Shown here: positions 15,088 through 28,420 of the stretch, piece after piece
Layout: each line of letters starts with the position of its first letter
Position numbering within the stretch: position 1 is the stretch's first letter
Translations under genes and position numbers: made by a program
The notes under the pieces: generated by a model
Databases searched by the model: none
What the model was told of the DNA's origin: nothing
The model's input: the letters and a program-made list of their open reading frames with translations, nothing else
NCBI RefSeq assembly: GCF_041296385.1
Contig: NC_091013.1
Span: forward strand, 10,430,001-10,494,000
Source: Aphelocoma coerulescens
Lineage: Eukaryota; Chordata; Aves; Passeriformes; Corvidae
Direction: 5' to 3'
DNA length: 64,000 nt

Positions 15088-15807
15088 AGTCACAGATCAC
15101 AGAATCACAGAATGAATCAGGTTGGAAAAGACCTTTAAAATCATCTAGTCCAACCTATGACCTAACACCTCCTCATCAACTAAACCATGGCACTGAGTGC
15201 CACATCCAGTCTTTTTTGAAACACATCCAGTGACAATGACTCCATCACCTCCCTGGGCAGGTGATCCCTACACACAATCACTCCTTCAGGGAAGAATTTT
15301 TTCTGTTGTCTAACCTAAACTTCCCTTGGCACAGCTTAAGACTGTGTCCTCTCATTCTGTCAGTGGTTACCTGGGAGAAGAGACTGATCCCCACCTGACT
15401 ACAACCACCTTTCAGGTGGTTGTAGAGAGTGATAAGGTCACCTCTAAATCTCCTTTTTTCCAGGCTAAACAGCCCCAGCTCCCTCAGACATTCTTCATAG
15501 GGCTTGTGTTCCAAGCCTCTCACCATCCTTGTTACCCTCCTCTGGACATGTTCAAGCATCTCAACATCCTTCCTGAGCTGAGTGGCCCAGAACTGGATGC
15601 AGTACTCAAAATGTGGCCTTACCAGTGCAGAGTACAGGGGAAGAATGACTTCCCTGGTCCTGCTGGCCACACTATTCCTGATACAGGCCAGGATGCCACT
15701 GGCCTTCTTGGCCACCTGGGCACACTGCTGGCTCATGTTCAGTCAGTTGTTGACCAGTATGCCTAGGTCCCTTTCTACCTGGGCACTATCAAGCCACTCT
15801 GTACCCA
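15088..15807 (-). mobile_element. CR1 LINE, 5'-truncated, minus strand
   Basis: The left edge (15088-15115) carries repeated TCACAGAA words, the reverse complement of the tandem 8-mer that ends avian CR1 elements, so the element's 3' end is at the left and it reads on the minus strand. Moving right, the sequence matches the CR1 3' UTR and then the C-terminal part of the ORF2 reverse transcriptase. Similarity fades near 15807, so about 0.7 kb of a full-length element of several kb remains. Such 5' truncation is usual for LINEs copied by target-primed reverse transcription. The long frame on the opposite strand is only its antisense shadow. Confidence 0.93.
15180..15803 (-). pseudogene. CR1 ORF2 reverse transcriptase, C-terminal remnant, broken
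   Basis: The minus-strand frame from 15736 to 15278 encodes 152 residues typical of the CR1 ORF2 C-terminus. They include the motif [13 protein letters not shown], then [20 protein letters not shown] residues, [15 protein letters not shown], and a final RFRLDNRK. The frame is closed upstream by TGA in place of an expected arginine codon just before the MSQQ motif, which fits decay of a CGA codon. Downstream, near 15295-15302, one base appears to be missing, so the last 35 or so codons continue in another frame to a stop at 15180-15182. The copy therefore cannot make functional ORF2, and the N-terminal endonuclease and RT core are absent. Only two clear lesions suggest a moderately young insertion compared with other CR1 copies here. 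Confidence 0.88.
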
Positions 15808-16349
15808 AAATGATGATATGGAAATTATGTCTTAAAGTAAAACAATATGTTATGTTCAAATGTTTAACTTTTTCCTATAATGTTTTTGTGTTTCAGCATG
15901 CACCTGATTGAATGATTTCTGAAAGTTAGGACAATGCATCTTTCAGGAAGCATCTAAGAATGCACTTTTTTTTCCCTTGTAGCAATAAAATGGCATCCCA
16001 GGAACTTTTAGTCCAGATCAAGAAAGAAACAAGTAAAATCTCCCATAACTGGGAAAATCTAAGAAAGGCAATTTTTATTTTAAATTAAATGCATTCCCTA
16101 ACAAAACCCAAAGCAGCTGAGGTTGAAATAAATCTTACTTCAACTGAGATATTACAAGCAGAAAAATCTCTGGACAAATGTAAAAGCCATCAAAATTATT
16201 GGGCTGTCCTTTGCAGCTGCTCTAATGTGTCAGCATGCCTACTTTTTGTTTCCATGTTTGGTCGCTGGTTGCTGTCTACTGTACCATTCTACTTCATAGA
16301 GTTCTACTTCATAGCAGATTTCTGAGTGAATATGATTGTAGGTACAGGA

Positions 16350-16361
16350 AATATATATACA

Positions 16362-16393
<32 letters not shown>
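16350..16393. repeat. (TA)n microsatellite
   Basis: About 44 bases of alternating T and A, interrupted by single C and G bases near 16360-16367. It creates a spurious Tyr-Ile repeat in an overlapping plus-strand frame. Confidence 0.95.
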
Positions 16394-19300
16394 GGCTCTT
16401 ATCACTCTCCTTTTATTTTGTATGTTTCTTCTACCCAGGCCCTCTTTTATAAGGTTTCTGCATACGCATTCGTAAATGAGATGTCAAGATATTACATTCT
16501 ATCTGACAGAAATTTATCTAGTGATCTGATCTCCACAATCTATCCTACACTGCATGACTGGAGTTTTGAGAGACTTGGTCCTGTGTCTTAGCACTGGATG
16601 TGAAAGTATTTACATGGTTTGAAGTGAGGCACCAAAAGTAAAATATGAACTGTCATCTGTCACTGCAACTCATCCATGTACTTCCATAAATTACTATTAA
16701 AGTCAGTTTATCAAATGTAACATCTTACATCTTTCAGTGTAAGAAACACATGGTCTATCAATAAAACTTCATAAGATAAAATGTGGAACTCAGTTTTTTT
16801 TTCTAAATAAAAATAGGGGATTTGTCTATGGAGGTTTCATTTATTGTTTATCTTCTTGAAAAACATTTTCTAGTTAAACAGTAATGCTGAGATGTAGTAA
16901 AACTAATTTTAAACCATAGGCTTTTGTGAAAGTATGACTAAATGGAATGGCAAACAGGTGATTTTGAAATGTGGTAGTGACGTGGTAAGAAAGCACATCT
17001 GTAAAGAAGTGAACTTTCAGTAACGCCATTGTCAGATTTGCTTTTTCATCTTGACTTCCATTATTCTCCAGAAAATTCTCCTATTTCTGCCATGAATGAT
17101 ATTTTGCAGTTTTGGAACCAGGAGTTTACTTGTTTTGAAGAAAATAAGTCATGAACTTTTGAAAGGGTTTTTTGAAAAAATTTCAGAAACTCTTTTTCAA
17201 TATTTGTAGCAGCCATCTGTAAAGGAAATATTATTTTTGGGTCAGTCTGTCTCCATCTCTTGTGTTAGAGTTTCAAATAATCAGGGTTAAGCAAAGCAGG
17301 ACTTTGACAAAAATACTGATGGTAGAAACTAGTCTTCCTTTATTTCCATTCTATCATCCTCAACCAATTCAAAAGTTTGATAGATGGATGATTACGTTTT
17401 TTTCTTCCTCTTTGTCTTTTTTTCTTTTTCCACAGCCTTGGTTGTTATAATTTTGTCTTACAGACTCATAGGGCAGGTCTGCAGTGATAGAAGTAGTACA
17501 CTATTGACCTTAATGGAAAAAAAAAGGAAAATTCCTTTATTCTCTGCAGACAGTGTTTATTATTTAGAGAGCCAAAATAAAGAGCGAAGTTTAATACAGT
17601 TCCTGAAGCATCTTGCATTTAATGGAAGCACAGATACTCAGTTGCCAGGAAACTTGATAGTGAGAATGATGGCTACCCCTTAAAAGGTCTCATTTTGAAG
17701 ATTGTTTACAGAACCTGATTGTGACCATGATACAGTGAATACAACTGTGAAATTCTCACTTTGCCAAATTTTATGGTTGTGAAAATCAACATTGCCTAAG
17801 ACATTTTCAACAGTTATATGTGCATACGAAACCTCAGTGATAAATTTAGATTTTATTTTTACTTCTCAGCCAAACTTACTCAGAATGACAAAGGTCCATT
17901 TTTACACTTCCCTTCTTTTTCGATTAAAATAGAAAATTGTTTTAAATCGTCAGGGAATTGGTACTACTGAGAAAACTGCTGCTTTTTGCTTTTTTTTGCA
18001 TTATCACTGTACTGTAAGAGTAATAGTATAATATAAAAGGTTTAGGTTTGATTTTCTTTTTTTTTTTTTTCCAAATTTTATTTTAGTAGTTGCATAGGCC
18101 ACAGTCAACCTACTCCCAATGAGGGAGAGATTTTCCTGTTCTGGGCAAAACTGCATCCTTCAGCTGGTGCTATGTACAGAAAGGGTGTGGATTAGAAGTG
18201 GGTTTGTGTCCAGGATTTCTTCTTTCTTAAAATTTATCCTTAAGCTGGAAATTGCTGTTTTTCTATCTGAAGATCAGAAAGATACTTCCATACTTTTCCT
18301 GCATACCACTCCTATGACATTGAGTGAAGAATATTTTGTCTAATTCAGTCTAATTATGTGGTGCAATTAATTGAACTTTGTCTCTTCAGATATCCCTAGT
18401 TCATATAGGTCTATGCTTGTTGAAGCCAGCTTCAACTTGAATGGCTAAAGCTCGATTGTCTTTTTTTCCTCACAGACCCTAGGCGGGAGGTCAGCAAACA
18501 AATTTTATTATTTCTGGTTGTTAGGAATCATCCATTTAAATGAATGATTCATAAATTTTCTGCAGGAGGTCTTTAGGTTGAATAGATTCAAGGCTAAGCT
18601 ATAAAGACAGCTTATTTCTAATTTTTTTTTTTAATTCTAATGCTAAATATGCTTTTAAATTATTTGTTTTTATAGTCTACAGCTGCAACTTACACTGAAA
18701 CCTGTTTTATTTCATGCATATTATCCTTTTTATAATACCTAGTTTTGAGAAGAAAAGGTCTCCCAACAATCATTTGTGGCTCAGTCCTAGTGAGTGTTTC
18801 ATCCAAACCAAACTCAAGAACAGAAACAGACTTAATCTTTTGTTGCTCTTTTGGAAGAAAGACTCTAGTTTTATAAACCTGGTTATATTTATCTAATGTG
18901 AAATGCCCTGATGAGGAATGTAAAAAATTAAATAAGTAAATAGAGAAGAGAATCAGTTTAAGGAATGCACTTTTTTACACATACTCAAATTTAAACTGTT
19001 ATTTCCCTGCTGGCTGGAGATCTGTTACACTTGCTGCTTGACACCTTCTGTAAGTTTCAAATGTCTAAAAGATCTGCTCATGGCATGGACTAAGGTGAGA
19101 GAGTTTTATGCTTGTGCTTTATGCTCAAGACCATGACACTTTCATATTTACACAAAAGAAAGCTTGGCTATACATGACACATACTTGACATGGACTTTTA
19201 GATTGCTCATAGTTTTCCTTCTAAAAAGGCATTAAATGATACAGCTAAGTTCTAATTACTGTGTAGTGCAGTCATCATAAAAAATATCTAACAAATTTTG

Positions 19301-20470
19301 AAAATATTAATTTAGTAAGTTTTAAATCATGTTGTGATTATAAAAATAAGTTGTGAATATAAGTGATGTGATCCAAATGACTGCCTGGCAGTTTCTGGAG
19401 TGATAGTTTTGATAGTGTGGAGCTAGTTCTGATCTAATTGGGTCAGAGTTAATAAATTGTGATTACATTACATAAAAGGGATGGCTGTGTCAGCTTTTCC
19501 ATGCTGTTGGAGAGGGTGTAAAAGTTTTTGAATTTTGCAAAATAGATCCCGTTTTCTTTTTTCCACCATTTTTTTACTTCGTTAAAAAATTCGCCTATCG
19601 TATAGTTTTAAACAGTTAGTAGATGACTACTGACTTCTGAGTTTATAGGGTGTAGGACTGTGGGAAAGTTAGGAGTAAAGTTGATCTGGATACCATAAAA
19701 GTAGCCCTTCCCTACTGCTGAAGTTGAGGCAGAATTGAGAAAAAGTAGATGTGCCTTTAAAACTGGGGTGGGAGTGATGCCTTAGGTATACTTTAGTATA
19801 TCTTCAGGGCTGTCTCTTGACCCTTATTGGATGAAATTCCTAACTAGCTGTCATTAAAAAACATGTGCCCAAGACACAAAGAAAGGTAAGAAACAGTAGT
19901 GTTTTAGTCTAAAAAAATAGAGATCCTCAACTGAATCATAAGTCAATTTTAAGTTTAATTTTATGATCTTCACTGGTGTCTTTAATTCTACATGGAAAAG
20001 ACTGTGAAGTTATTTTCAGTACTAGCAGGTCCCATGGTATTTGGAACTTATATAGCCATCCAGTTTCTTCTTTTGCTGTTTTGATCTAATGAAAATTTTT
20101 CATTGTGTCCTTATGGACTGCATATACATAGAAAACATAGAAAATATTTAATCTAACTCAGTTTTTATGTAGCTTTTTTCCTATAAATGTGAATTAATTT
20201 CCTCCTTTTTATGGTAATTCCATGATCTGTTCTACTGTATTGTACCTAACAATCTTTCTAGGGTGTTTTGAGGATTTAGGAGTTAATGTTTCAATATTGC
20301 TTTCAAAATGCAAATAGCATATAAGATTTTATTCACACTAATAAATTTATAACTGTGATGTATCATTTTCTGACATGGCAGTATAAGTGATAACAATGTC
20401 AAGTTTATGTTTGACCTTGGAGATGCTCAGTGATACTACTGGAGCTTTTCTAAGATGGATAAAACTGTCT

Positions 20471-20503
20471 ATTATCTGAGTGTATTATCTGAGTGTATTA
20501 TCT
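20471..20503 (+). repeat. 13-base tandem repeat, about 2.5 copies
   Basis: The unit ATTATCTGAGTGT occurs twice exactly (20471-20483 and 20484-20496) and a third partial copy follows. It looks like a local replication-slippage duplication. Confidence 0.9.
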
Positions 20504-23500
20504 AGCCAAACTGTGGCAGTATTCTCTCCCTATTATGACTTTTGTTCAAGTCTGAAACAATTTATTAAATTGAGATGCTCTCTATTTTTTATTCAACTTC
20601 ATAATATTAACACTATGCACAATGATTTTATTTGGTTTTTTAGAAGTATACCTTCTCAAGCCCAATTCCAAGCTTTGACAAGTAATCAAGACAAACAACA
20701 AAATAATTAGGTGACTTTGATAATAAACTTCTAGAATATCCTGTGTATTTTATTTCCATTTTTGGGGGAAAAGAAAAATGTAGCTATTTCATCAGAAGGA
20801 GGCAGAGAAGATTCCAAATACAGAAACTAATAGTCATGATACTATAAGAAATATTGAAGAATTGTAAACACATCAGCAGAAGCCTTAGAGGTGTTTTTAA
20901 TTGATACCTTTAAATATTGTCAATCATAGATACTTTCAATTTTTTAAAAAGTAGTTTGCATAAGCTATGCATGAAATTCTCTCTCATCAATATATAAGTT
21001 ACTTAGACTGAGAACAGAAATAGGAGTTACTAAGTACGGGCTGGTTTTTTATAACGTTTTTTTTCTTTGTGAAATAAAATACCACTTTTCAGTGATGACC
21101 TCTCCTTGTAGTATTCCAGCCTCTCACACTGGCCACAGCCATGACACAAATAGAACATGATAGTACTTTGTGCTCCTGGAAATGTGGACATGCTGTAGCT
21201 GCTTTTACTGTCTCGTTACTGTTGTTGGTGACTGAGTCAGAAAAGAAACAGAAGAAAGGGGGAAAAAAAAATCAAAAGAAAAAAAGGAAGAAATTTGTCA
21301 TTATTGGCTTAAATGTCTGTAATTTGAATGGCATTGTATTTACTGTAAGCCTTGTATTCTCCTTTTTTGCTAATAAAAAAGCAGGTTTGGTTTTTTTTTA
21401 AGCAATCTTACCTCTGCTGAAGGCAGTTAAATTATCACTGCCTTATTCCTGAATGTAACCCCATGTTTCCCTTTGATCATATTCACATCACTGTCATCTT
21501 TCAGCAGTGTGTGCACATTTTTCATATTGGATACCCCAGATAAGTAAATTTTACGTTCTCTTCAATAGACAGATAATCAGGGAAAGGATGTAGGATTTTC
21601 AAAGTCATCTGAGAAGCAAGGGGCTAAAGGATCATCAATTGCACCAAGATAAGAGAACTTGACTCCTTCAGATTCTTTGAAAATCAGGAATAGAATAAAT
21701 GATCCTGCCCTAAGTCTCAGAAAAAAAATCTTGTAGAGGAAAAAAAAATTGGAGGTCCCAAGTCCTTTTGTATTACGCTGCCTTTGTAACAGAGACACCA
21801 AAATGAATACATATAAAGAGACTTCACAAAACATTAAGTAGGAAAACAGATATATCTCATTTTATCTTCTTATCAGCACTCATTGGGGTATTATGTATCT
21901 GTCAGATGATATGACCAGTGAGCTCTCTAGACACACTCTTGCTTCACTTTTGATGTATTAAATCAAACATGAATACTGTGTCGACTTCTCTTTTGCTATG
22001 CTCATTTCTAATATTATTTGCATGTCTTCATATAATTCATAGATTCATTTTCATAATTAAGTTGTATTTTTTTCAAGGAAAAAATTATGCATTAGTGTGA
22101 GATTAAGAAAAATTTGATTTTCTTCCTTAATTAACTATTTTGATGGAGGAATTTGGTGTAGCACAAAAAGATAAGATGTATGTAACAGTTTAAATATATC
22201 CATTGAAGTTGATCACATTACTATAGGATTGAATTAATGAGGGAATAAATCAGTGAAATAATACATAATCAAAATGAATATTTAAGATCCAAACCCAATG
22301 TGATAAAATACAAGTCTAAATAGAACATGCATTTCTTTGAAGTAGAATAAATTCATCTTTCTAACTGGTGGGCACACTTTGAGTGATGTTCTTTTTCATC
22401 ACAGGACAATTTCTCATGCTAAATTTCATCTTGAATGGAACCACAAGATGTGCAAAGAAGCGAAATCAAATATTAGTTTTAAAATAAGCTTTTCAGTGGT
22501 AGGATGATATATGTAAATTTATATATATTAGAGCTACTGAAACTATTCACGGTGTGTAATGTAGCTGACAACCTTCCTATAATGCACCTCATAATTTTTT
22601 CAAGATATATGGCAATTGCTTTAAAAATACTAAGCAGCAAAACAATTATTGACATTTTTTCTCTCAACTGTAATAATGAGAATTATAATTTAAAGATAAA
22701 AATGAAGCTTTTTTTATGCCTGTTGGATGATGAGAATAAAGCAATTATTGTCATGGCAAATTGGCATCTTTTAATAAATCTTTTGCTAAAACATGTATTC
22801 ATCTATAAAACCTCATCTCTGATGTCCTGTGTGGACAAACCCAGTCCAACTGACAGAGATATGATGAGGTGAACTGCAGGATGAGAATTCTCTGTTAACT
22901 TCTCCTCCCTGGTAACTGTCAGGTGAACAGTCACTTTTTCAGCCAACAAGGAAGGTGATCAGTATTGGTGATACCAACAGAGAGAACATGTCCCGAGTAT
23001 CCCTGTTCCCTTTGCATCTGTAAGCCTCCATATACAGGCTTCTGGCAATTTAATTAATTTGCCTGGAAAGAAAAAGCATTGCATGATATTGCAGTATTGT
23101 TTTTCAGATGTGTTAGTCAAAGAAAATTTTAGAGATAAACTCACTACTGCATCTAGAAGTAATCTGTGCACATGCCAAGAGCTGAAGACGGGATGGCAGC
23201 CACATCAGAAGGAACAGGAAGTATATTGGCAGAAAGATCTACAGTGCTGATAGCACAGCAGGTGCACTAGCAGTTACAGGCAGTATTTTATTTTTTGTTA
23301 CAGGTAAAAGAGAAGTTTCTACTCCTTTCTGTGTTCAATTTTGATGTTGTCAGTGTTAAGGAATTTCTTACATCTCTACCCCTTTAGAACTTTACTAATA
23401 ACTTTTTATGGGTAGGTTACACTAATATACTTTAACATACTCTTTTTTATTATAACTTTTAAGAAAAATAGGTATCTGTAATCTAAGCTGTTTTCCTTGA

Positions 23501-26500
23501 CAGTAACAAAGCTCAGCTGGCTTTAAACTTTTGCTATTTAAAAAGAAAAATGAAAGGTGAAATCAACAAAACCAATTGTACTTTTGAGGGAGTGACTCAA
23601 TAAGAGAATTCACCCATGAGAGTTTTTCAGTCTTTTGCCTTATTTCATATTCATGAACATCTACAGAATATCTCACCTACTACACAAGGACTTCTAACCT
23701 AGGAACATACAGCATAGTGAAACCATGGAATAGTTCTTGACAAATGATACAAAGCAAAAGCCCATGTAATTTAAACATATTTTGTTATGGTATCTAGCAA
23801 GTCTCTAAGGTCATCTGGATGATCTGATACAGCTGGTTGATATGGGCGTCGCTCTAAAGGAGGGTGTACAAAGCCTAGGGTTTAGTCTACTGACTTTCCT
23901 CCACACAAAAGTCACTTAAAATGAGCAAGATGAAAACAGGAGTGGAGGTGAGTAAATCAGAAGTTCATAGTAAATCCTGCTCCTCTGCAGCACCTCCTGC
24001 TCAAGGTTCAGAAAAACCTGCATTGTCAGGAAAGCTTATAATGGATTATAACTAGACCTTTTCTTGCCTAATAGCTGGAAACTGGAAATAGCTGCTTCAC
24101 AGTAGGTAACCAGTCTGTAAAAAAGCCAGTAAAAAGGAGCTTGCCTCCTGAGTTTGCTTGGCACACATGGGAGGGAGGGACAGGGAATCACTACCTCCTG
24201 CAGATGTGTTATACAATGCTGAACAGGTACCAGTGCTGGGTGGGGGGGGTGTTCACCTTTTCAGGGCTACCTGAAGGTTATATTTTTCATTCTTTTGCTC
24301 TTAATTTTATTTATTATTCTTAGTTGTGTCCTTGTAATACTTGCAATACTTGATTGTGTACTGCAGCAGCGGGGCCTTTTTCCCTAACAATGCTAGCTCC
24401 TGAGCACTCTCACAGTCACAGAAAGTAGAAAACATGAACTTAAGTTCTAAAAGCATAAAGAATACCATGAGCCATGAGGGTTGTAGAATTCTTAATGGCA
24501 ATATTACCATTATCCGACATGCTACAATAGCCTATAAACTATGCCAGCTTCAGGTGTGGCTGCATCTTTTATGCAATTTCTGTTTTCAAGAATCTTTGGC
24601 CAAGTAATGACAAGAGTGCTAAAGCCAAAATGGCAGCATTTTTACCAGTAAGAATTGAGACTTGGTAATAGAAAGGAGCCTTTTTTAGATCCTCTATGTC
24701 TCCTTTACCTGTGGATTCTTAATACCTCCTGGAAATAACCTAGACAAATAAAGCACCTATCTATAAAATGCCCCTTCTGTCTGCCTTATATTTCTGTGCT
24801 GTTTTTGCAAAAAAATGAACACTGTCTTTGAGATACAGTCCTTTTGGTTCTGCTGAATTTTTTTTTTTCTGCATTCCTATTATGATACCTGTCTGACTCA
24901 AAGATGTCAGGCTCACCAGGACAGTGAATATAAAAATTGAAAGCTGATAGATCCAGCAATCTCATTTAGTACCATTCACTGCTTTTAAATTAAACTACCC
25001 TTTTCCCCTAGAGTTTTCCTGACTTCTCCTGGTTTTGGCTACCCAAATCACACTACAGACTTGTGTTTCATCTGCAGAATATAATCTCCAGTATGGTCAC
25101 AAACATAAGTGTTGGTAATCAGGGCAAGGTCGCTTGTACATTCCTTACAGAAATGTTCTAGATGATGATCAATGAGAGCAATGAGGAAACTCTTAGGGGA
25201 TTTGTCTGGCTGCAAAATGCTCTGATGTGGATCCTCTACACTGATGCACTTCTTTTCACATTCAGATGAAATGCTTTCTACATTATCTAGGGTCTGCCAT
25301 AGATTATGTAAATCTGTTTAAATATTCTGCCTCCTGAACGTCGTAGGAGAGTTCATGGCAAACACAGACACATCTCTCTGTTGAATTCCTATTCATTTGC
25401 TAAGTCAAAGTTTGTTCTCCACGAACTCAAGCTTAGATAACTTGGAAACCATTTTATCTCTGTGTAACTCCTTGATAGCTGCAATCAGCGGGGTCATTTT
25501 AGTGACTTTTGTTTTCCAGGGTCTAGTCCTCTGGTTTTCTGAAAGAACTGTGACTGGGAAGATGGGGATGTGTTAGCGTCTCTGAAAGGCTGCAAAATGT
25601 CAGGGGGGAAAGTAAAACTACTTTAGGGTTTAGTGTAAATCAAAATTGGGATTAGCACTTGAATCTTTTTGCAAGGAAGTTTCTTTACATTCGGTCTTTG
25701 TACACTACCGTAAAAAGGAACGACAAATGTGTATTTAATATGTGTGTGCGGTATTTCCGTGTAGGATACAGAAGGGACTGCTAAGTGCACATGAAATGTG
25801 TGTGCAATATGATTCCTGAAATAGTACTGTGGTACTGTAGCAGCTACATAATGAATTGTTTGCAAAGAGGTTATCTGGTTTCCTGCTTACTTTAAACAGT
25901 CATCAAGCATAAACAAACAAACCATTTAAAGAGTCTTTTGTAAAGGCTCTTTTGATTTCAATGAGTTTTGTGCACAGAAAAGATGATGGATTGAATGCCC
26001 TTAAATGGTAAATACTTCAATCACTGAACTTTCAGCTAAGAATTATCTTCTGTTCATAATCCTTTCAATGAGCCTGTATTCTACCCTTCAATTAATTTAA
26101 GTATTTAATATATAAACTTATTTATTAATCTATTTATTTTGGTAATCTTAACTAACCTTAACGAGTACTGACAAAAAATCTGCTTCTTTAAGGTAAAATA
26201 TTCCAGCAATATTGTAAGCTTTACTTGTGATGGGTGTATAGCGTTTTTTCCCTTGCAATTAATAGCTACATTGTGCATTTCAGCTCTTTCTCTGAGATGT
26301 TCCTTTCATTAGGTGCACAGGTTTTACCTGGTTTTAAAATTTGCAATATAATTTCCAGTGCTTTACAGATGTTTGCATTATAAGACAATAAAACCAAGAC
26401 AAGATTGAAAGAGAGCTAAGGTATTTCAGCATTCTAGCTAGTTTTCCAGAGCTGTTCACAGGAGTGTGTTTGAGTGCTGATAAGGCACTAACTATATTGA

Positions 26501-27318
26501 GAAGACAGAGGCAGAGCATAAGTATTGTTTTTCCTTTTCAGTCACTAAAGGATGATTCCTCCACGTATTAGCAAAAAATGCAAAACCAAGGAACATTTTG
26601 TACATATTAAAGTTTTCAAGATGTACATCTTAAGAGAGGTAATTTTTTCTTTAAAGATAAATGAAATACATCTGGTATTTTAACTTCTCTTTATTGTTTC
26701 TAAACTCATTAGAGACTGATTGCTTAGAAATCACAGCTGTTTGATGAGGTCAATAGGATCCGAGAAACCTATATAGGCCAATTTAACGCCTCATAATTGG
26801 TAATGCAATTTGGAATGTGAACTCCTTAACATTTAGACAGATACAATGTTTGTGGAGAAAAAAAATACACTGAATAGATAGAGTTGTGAGCCATGTCTTT
26901 TACCTTGGTGGTCGTTTTTCCTGCTTGACCTTTATTATGTGTCTTATTTGTTTTAATGGTTCCTATGACCTTGGAGGGGATAGAGGTGTTCCTCCTCACC
27001 CAACCTCACTGAAAAAAGGTGCTGCTTGAAATAAACCATGCTATTTAAACTATATGCCAAAAGTATAATTTTTTTGCCAAATGAGGTCATCACCTCTATG
27101 GTACATCTGGCCTCTTATCTTCCTGGCACTTTTACTTCTAACCTCAAATTGCTGTGCCAGTGCCAAAAGAGTAGAGCCACTAGAAAATGGTATTTTCATT
27201 GTAAGCAAGTGGAAATAAATTTGTACACTGCTATGGTCTGAGAAAGACTGTGTGATAAAGCACATATCATATATTATTCAACGTTTTTCCTAAAATGGCA
27301 AAGGCTAGATTTGCCAGG

Positions 27319-27336
27319 AAAAAAAAAAAAAAAAAA
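27319..27336 (+). repeat. Poly(A) run, 18 bases
   Basis: An uninterrupted A18 is followed by a CCAAACAAAACAAAC run. This could be a retroposed tail, but no source sequence is recognisable upstream. Confidence 0.8.
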
Positions 27337-27999
27337 CCAAACAAAACAAACAATCCTCCTAGATACAAAAAGTTTAATTTTTGTTGTATATCATGTGTTC
27401 ATCATTAGCTATAACAGATGAAAATATTTCATTTTAGACATATTCATCAGAATAGTGAAAGTAGTGTTCTGTTAAAGAATATTTAAAGCAGGTTAAATGT
27501 GCCCATAGCACCTCGCAAACTGTGATTCACTCTAGACTGACTGTAGCACATAACATGTAAAGCTGGGACTTAGTGTTATAGGTAGATTTGCTACATAGAC
27601 TGGATAAGTAATGCAGGTGAAATCATCTACACTGATGTGCTGTTTTATGGGAACTTCAATATCTGTATGTAACCGGGGAGAAAGAGGACTTTTTTTTTTT
27701 TTTTCCAGTTAGTTGAATCTAATTGAGTACACAAGTAGTCTGCAGAAAATTAGGAAAATTGTAGTGTAACTAGATCTAAAATGAGTTTTCTTCACATATT
27801 GCACTTTCTTTTTATGATTGTAGCATGAAGGCTGAAATGCTTGTGTTATTCCCTAATATATTAGTTAGGGGAAATAGTTAACACATTCCATATGGAAATA
27901 TCAGCTATTAGACTGATGGCGTCCTATGGTTCACAGGGCAATGAAAACATTATAGAAGAGTAGTTTTGCAAGTATTTGTGGGACTCTGAAGAGCAGCTT

Positions 28000-28420
28000 G
28001 TATTTCACAGCCAAGACTTATCCAGTATCCAGGACAGGATTTTTCTTTTCTCTTCAGACGTGCCCCCCCCCCTTCCCCCTCCTGCTTCTCCGTTTTTTCC
28101 ATGTAAATCCTGAGTCTCTCTCACAGTTACTGTGTGGTGTTGAATCCAATCCGCAGGCGAGGGGAATTTCAGTCCAGCTTTTTCAGGGAGCCGCGGATAC
28201 ACACAAAGTTGGCTGATGTGCCATTCAGCATCCCAGCAGCTCTTTCTCTTCACACTCGCAATGGCAAAGCTTTGTGCGGATGCACTGCTGGATGCTCTGA
28301 ACTAAAACCGTCTGGGGGAACTTAGCAGGTTCTGGACAGCCTTTTAAAGGTAAGGATGCGAAAATAGGCATGCTGGAGAAGGAATCTGCCGGCGGAGAGC
28401 GTGGCGTGTTAGTGCTGTGC
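28000..28420 (+). promoter_or_regulatory. CpG-enriched patch, candidate promoter / first exon
   Basis: I count 14 CpG dinucleotides between about 28059 and 28409, against very few in the flanking kilobases. The patch contains a pyrimidine-rich run with C11 near 28062, a GCCGCGG site near 28190, and a strong consensus splice donor AAAG|GTAAGG with the junction between 28349 and 28350. No clear TATA box is visible. This combination fits a CpG-associated promoter with a noncoding first exon on the plus strand, possibly the start of a gene whose next exons lie outside the window or beyond recognition. The gene cannot be identified. It could instead be a conserved enhancer or chance. Confidence 0.4.
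28261..28305 (+). other. Possible 14-codon upstream ORF in candidate first exon
   Basis: An ATG at 28261 opens a frame of 14 codons (MAKLCADALLDALN) closed by TAA at 28303-28305, about 45 bases before the candidate splice donor. If the patch is a 5' untranslated exon, this would be a short upstream ORF. There is no independent evidence that it is translated. Confidence 0.2.

Larger units (their letters stand above)
15808..27999. other. AT-rich noncoding stretch
   Basis: I see no supported gene. Reading frames up to about 120 codons occur (for example 22504-22872, plus) but show no domain, signal or family resemblance and have AT-driven composition. Low-complexity elements include the TA-rich microsatellite at 16350-16393, a 13-base tandem duplication at 20471-20503 and an A18 run at 27319-27336. 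No LTR or CR1 end was recognised. Confidence 0.65.

Noticed and set aside
15326..15766. 146-codon plus-strand frame
   Set aside because: It is antisense to the CR1 reverse-transcriptase remnant and arises from that element's composition.
16235..16591. 118-codon plus-strand frame with Tyr-Ile repeat
   Set aside because: The frame is carried by the TA microsatellite, and the rest shows no protein features.
22504..22872. 122-codon plus-strand frame
   Set aside because: It is Ile/Leu/Lys/Asn-rich as expected of AT-rich DNA and has no domain or family resemblance.
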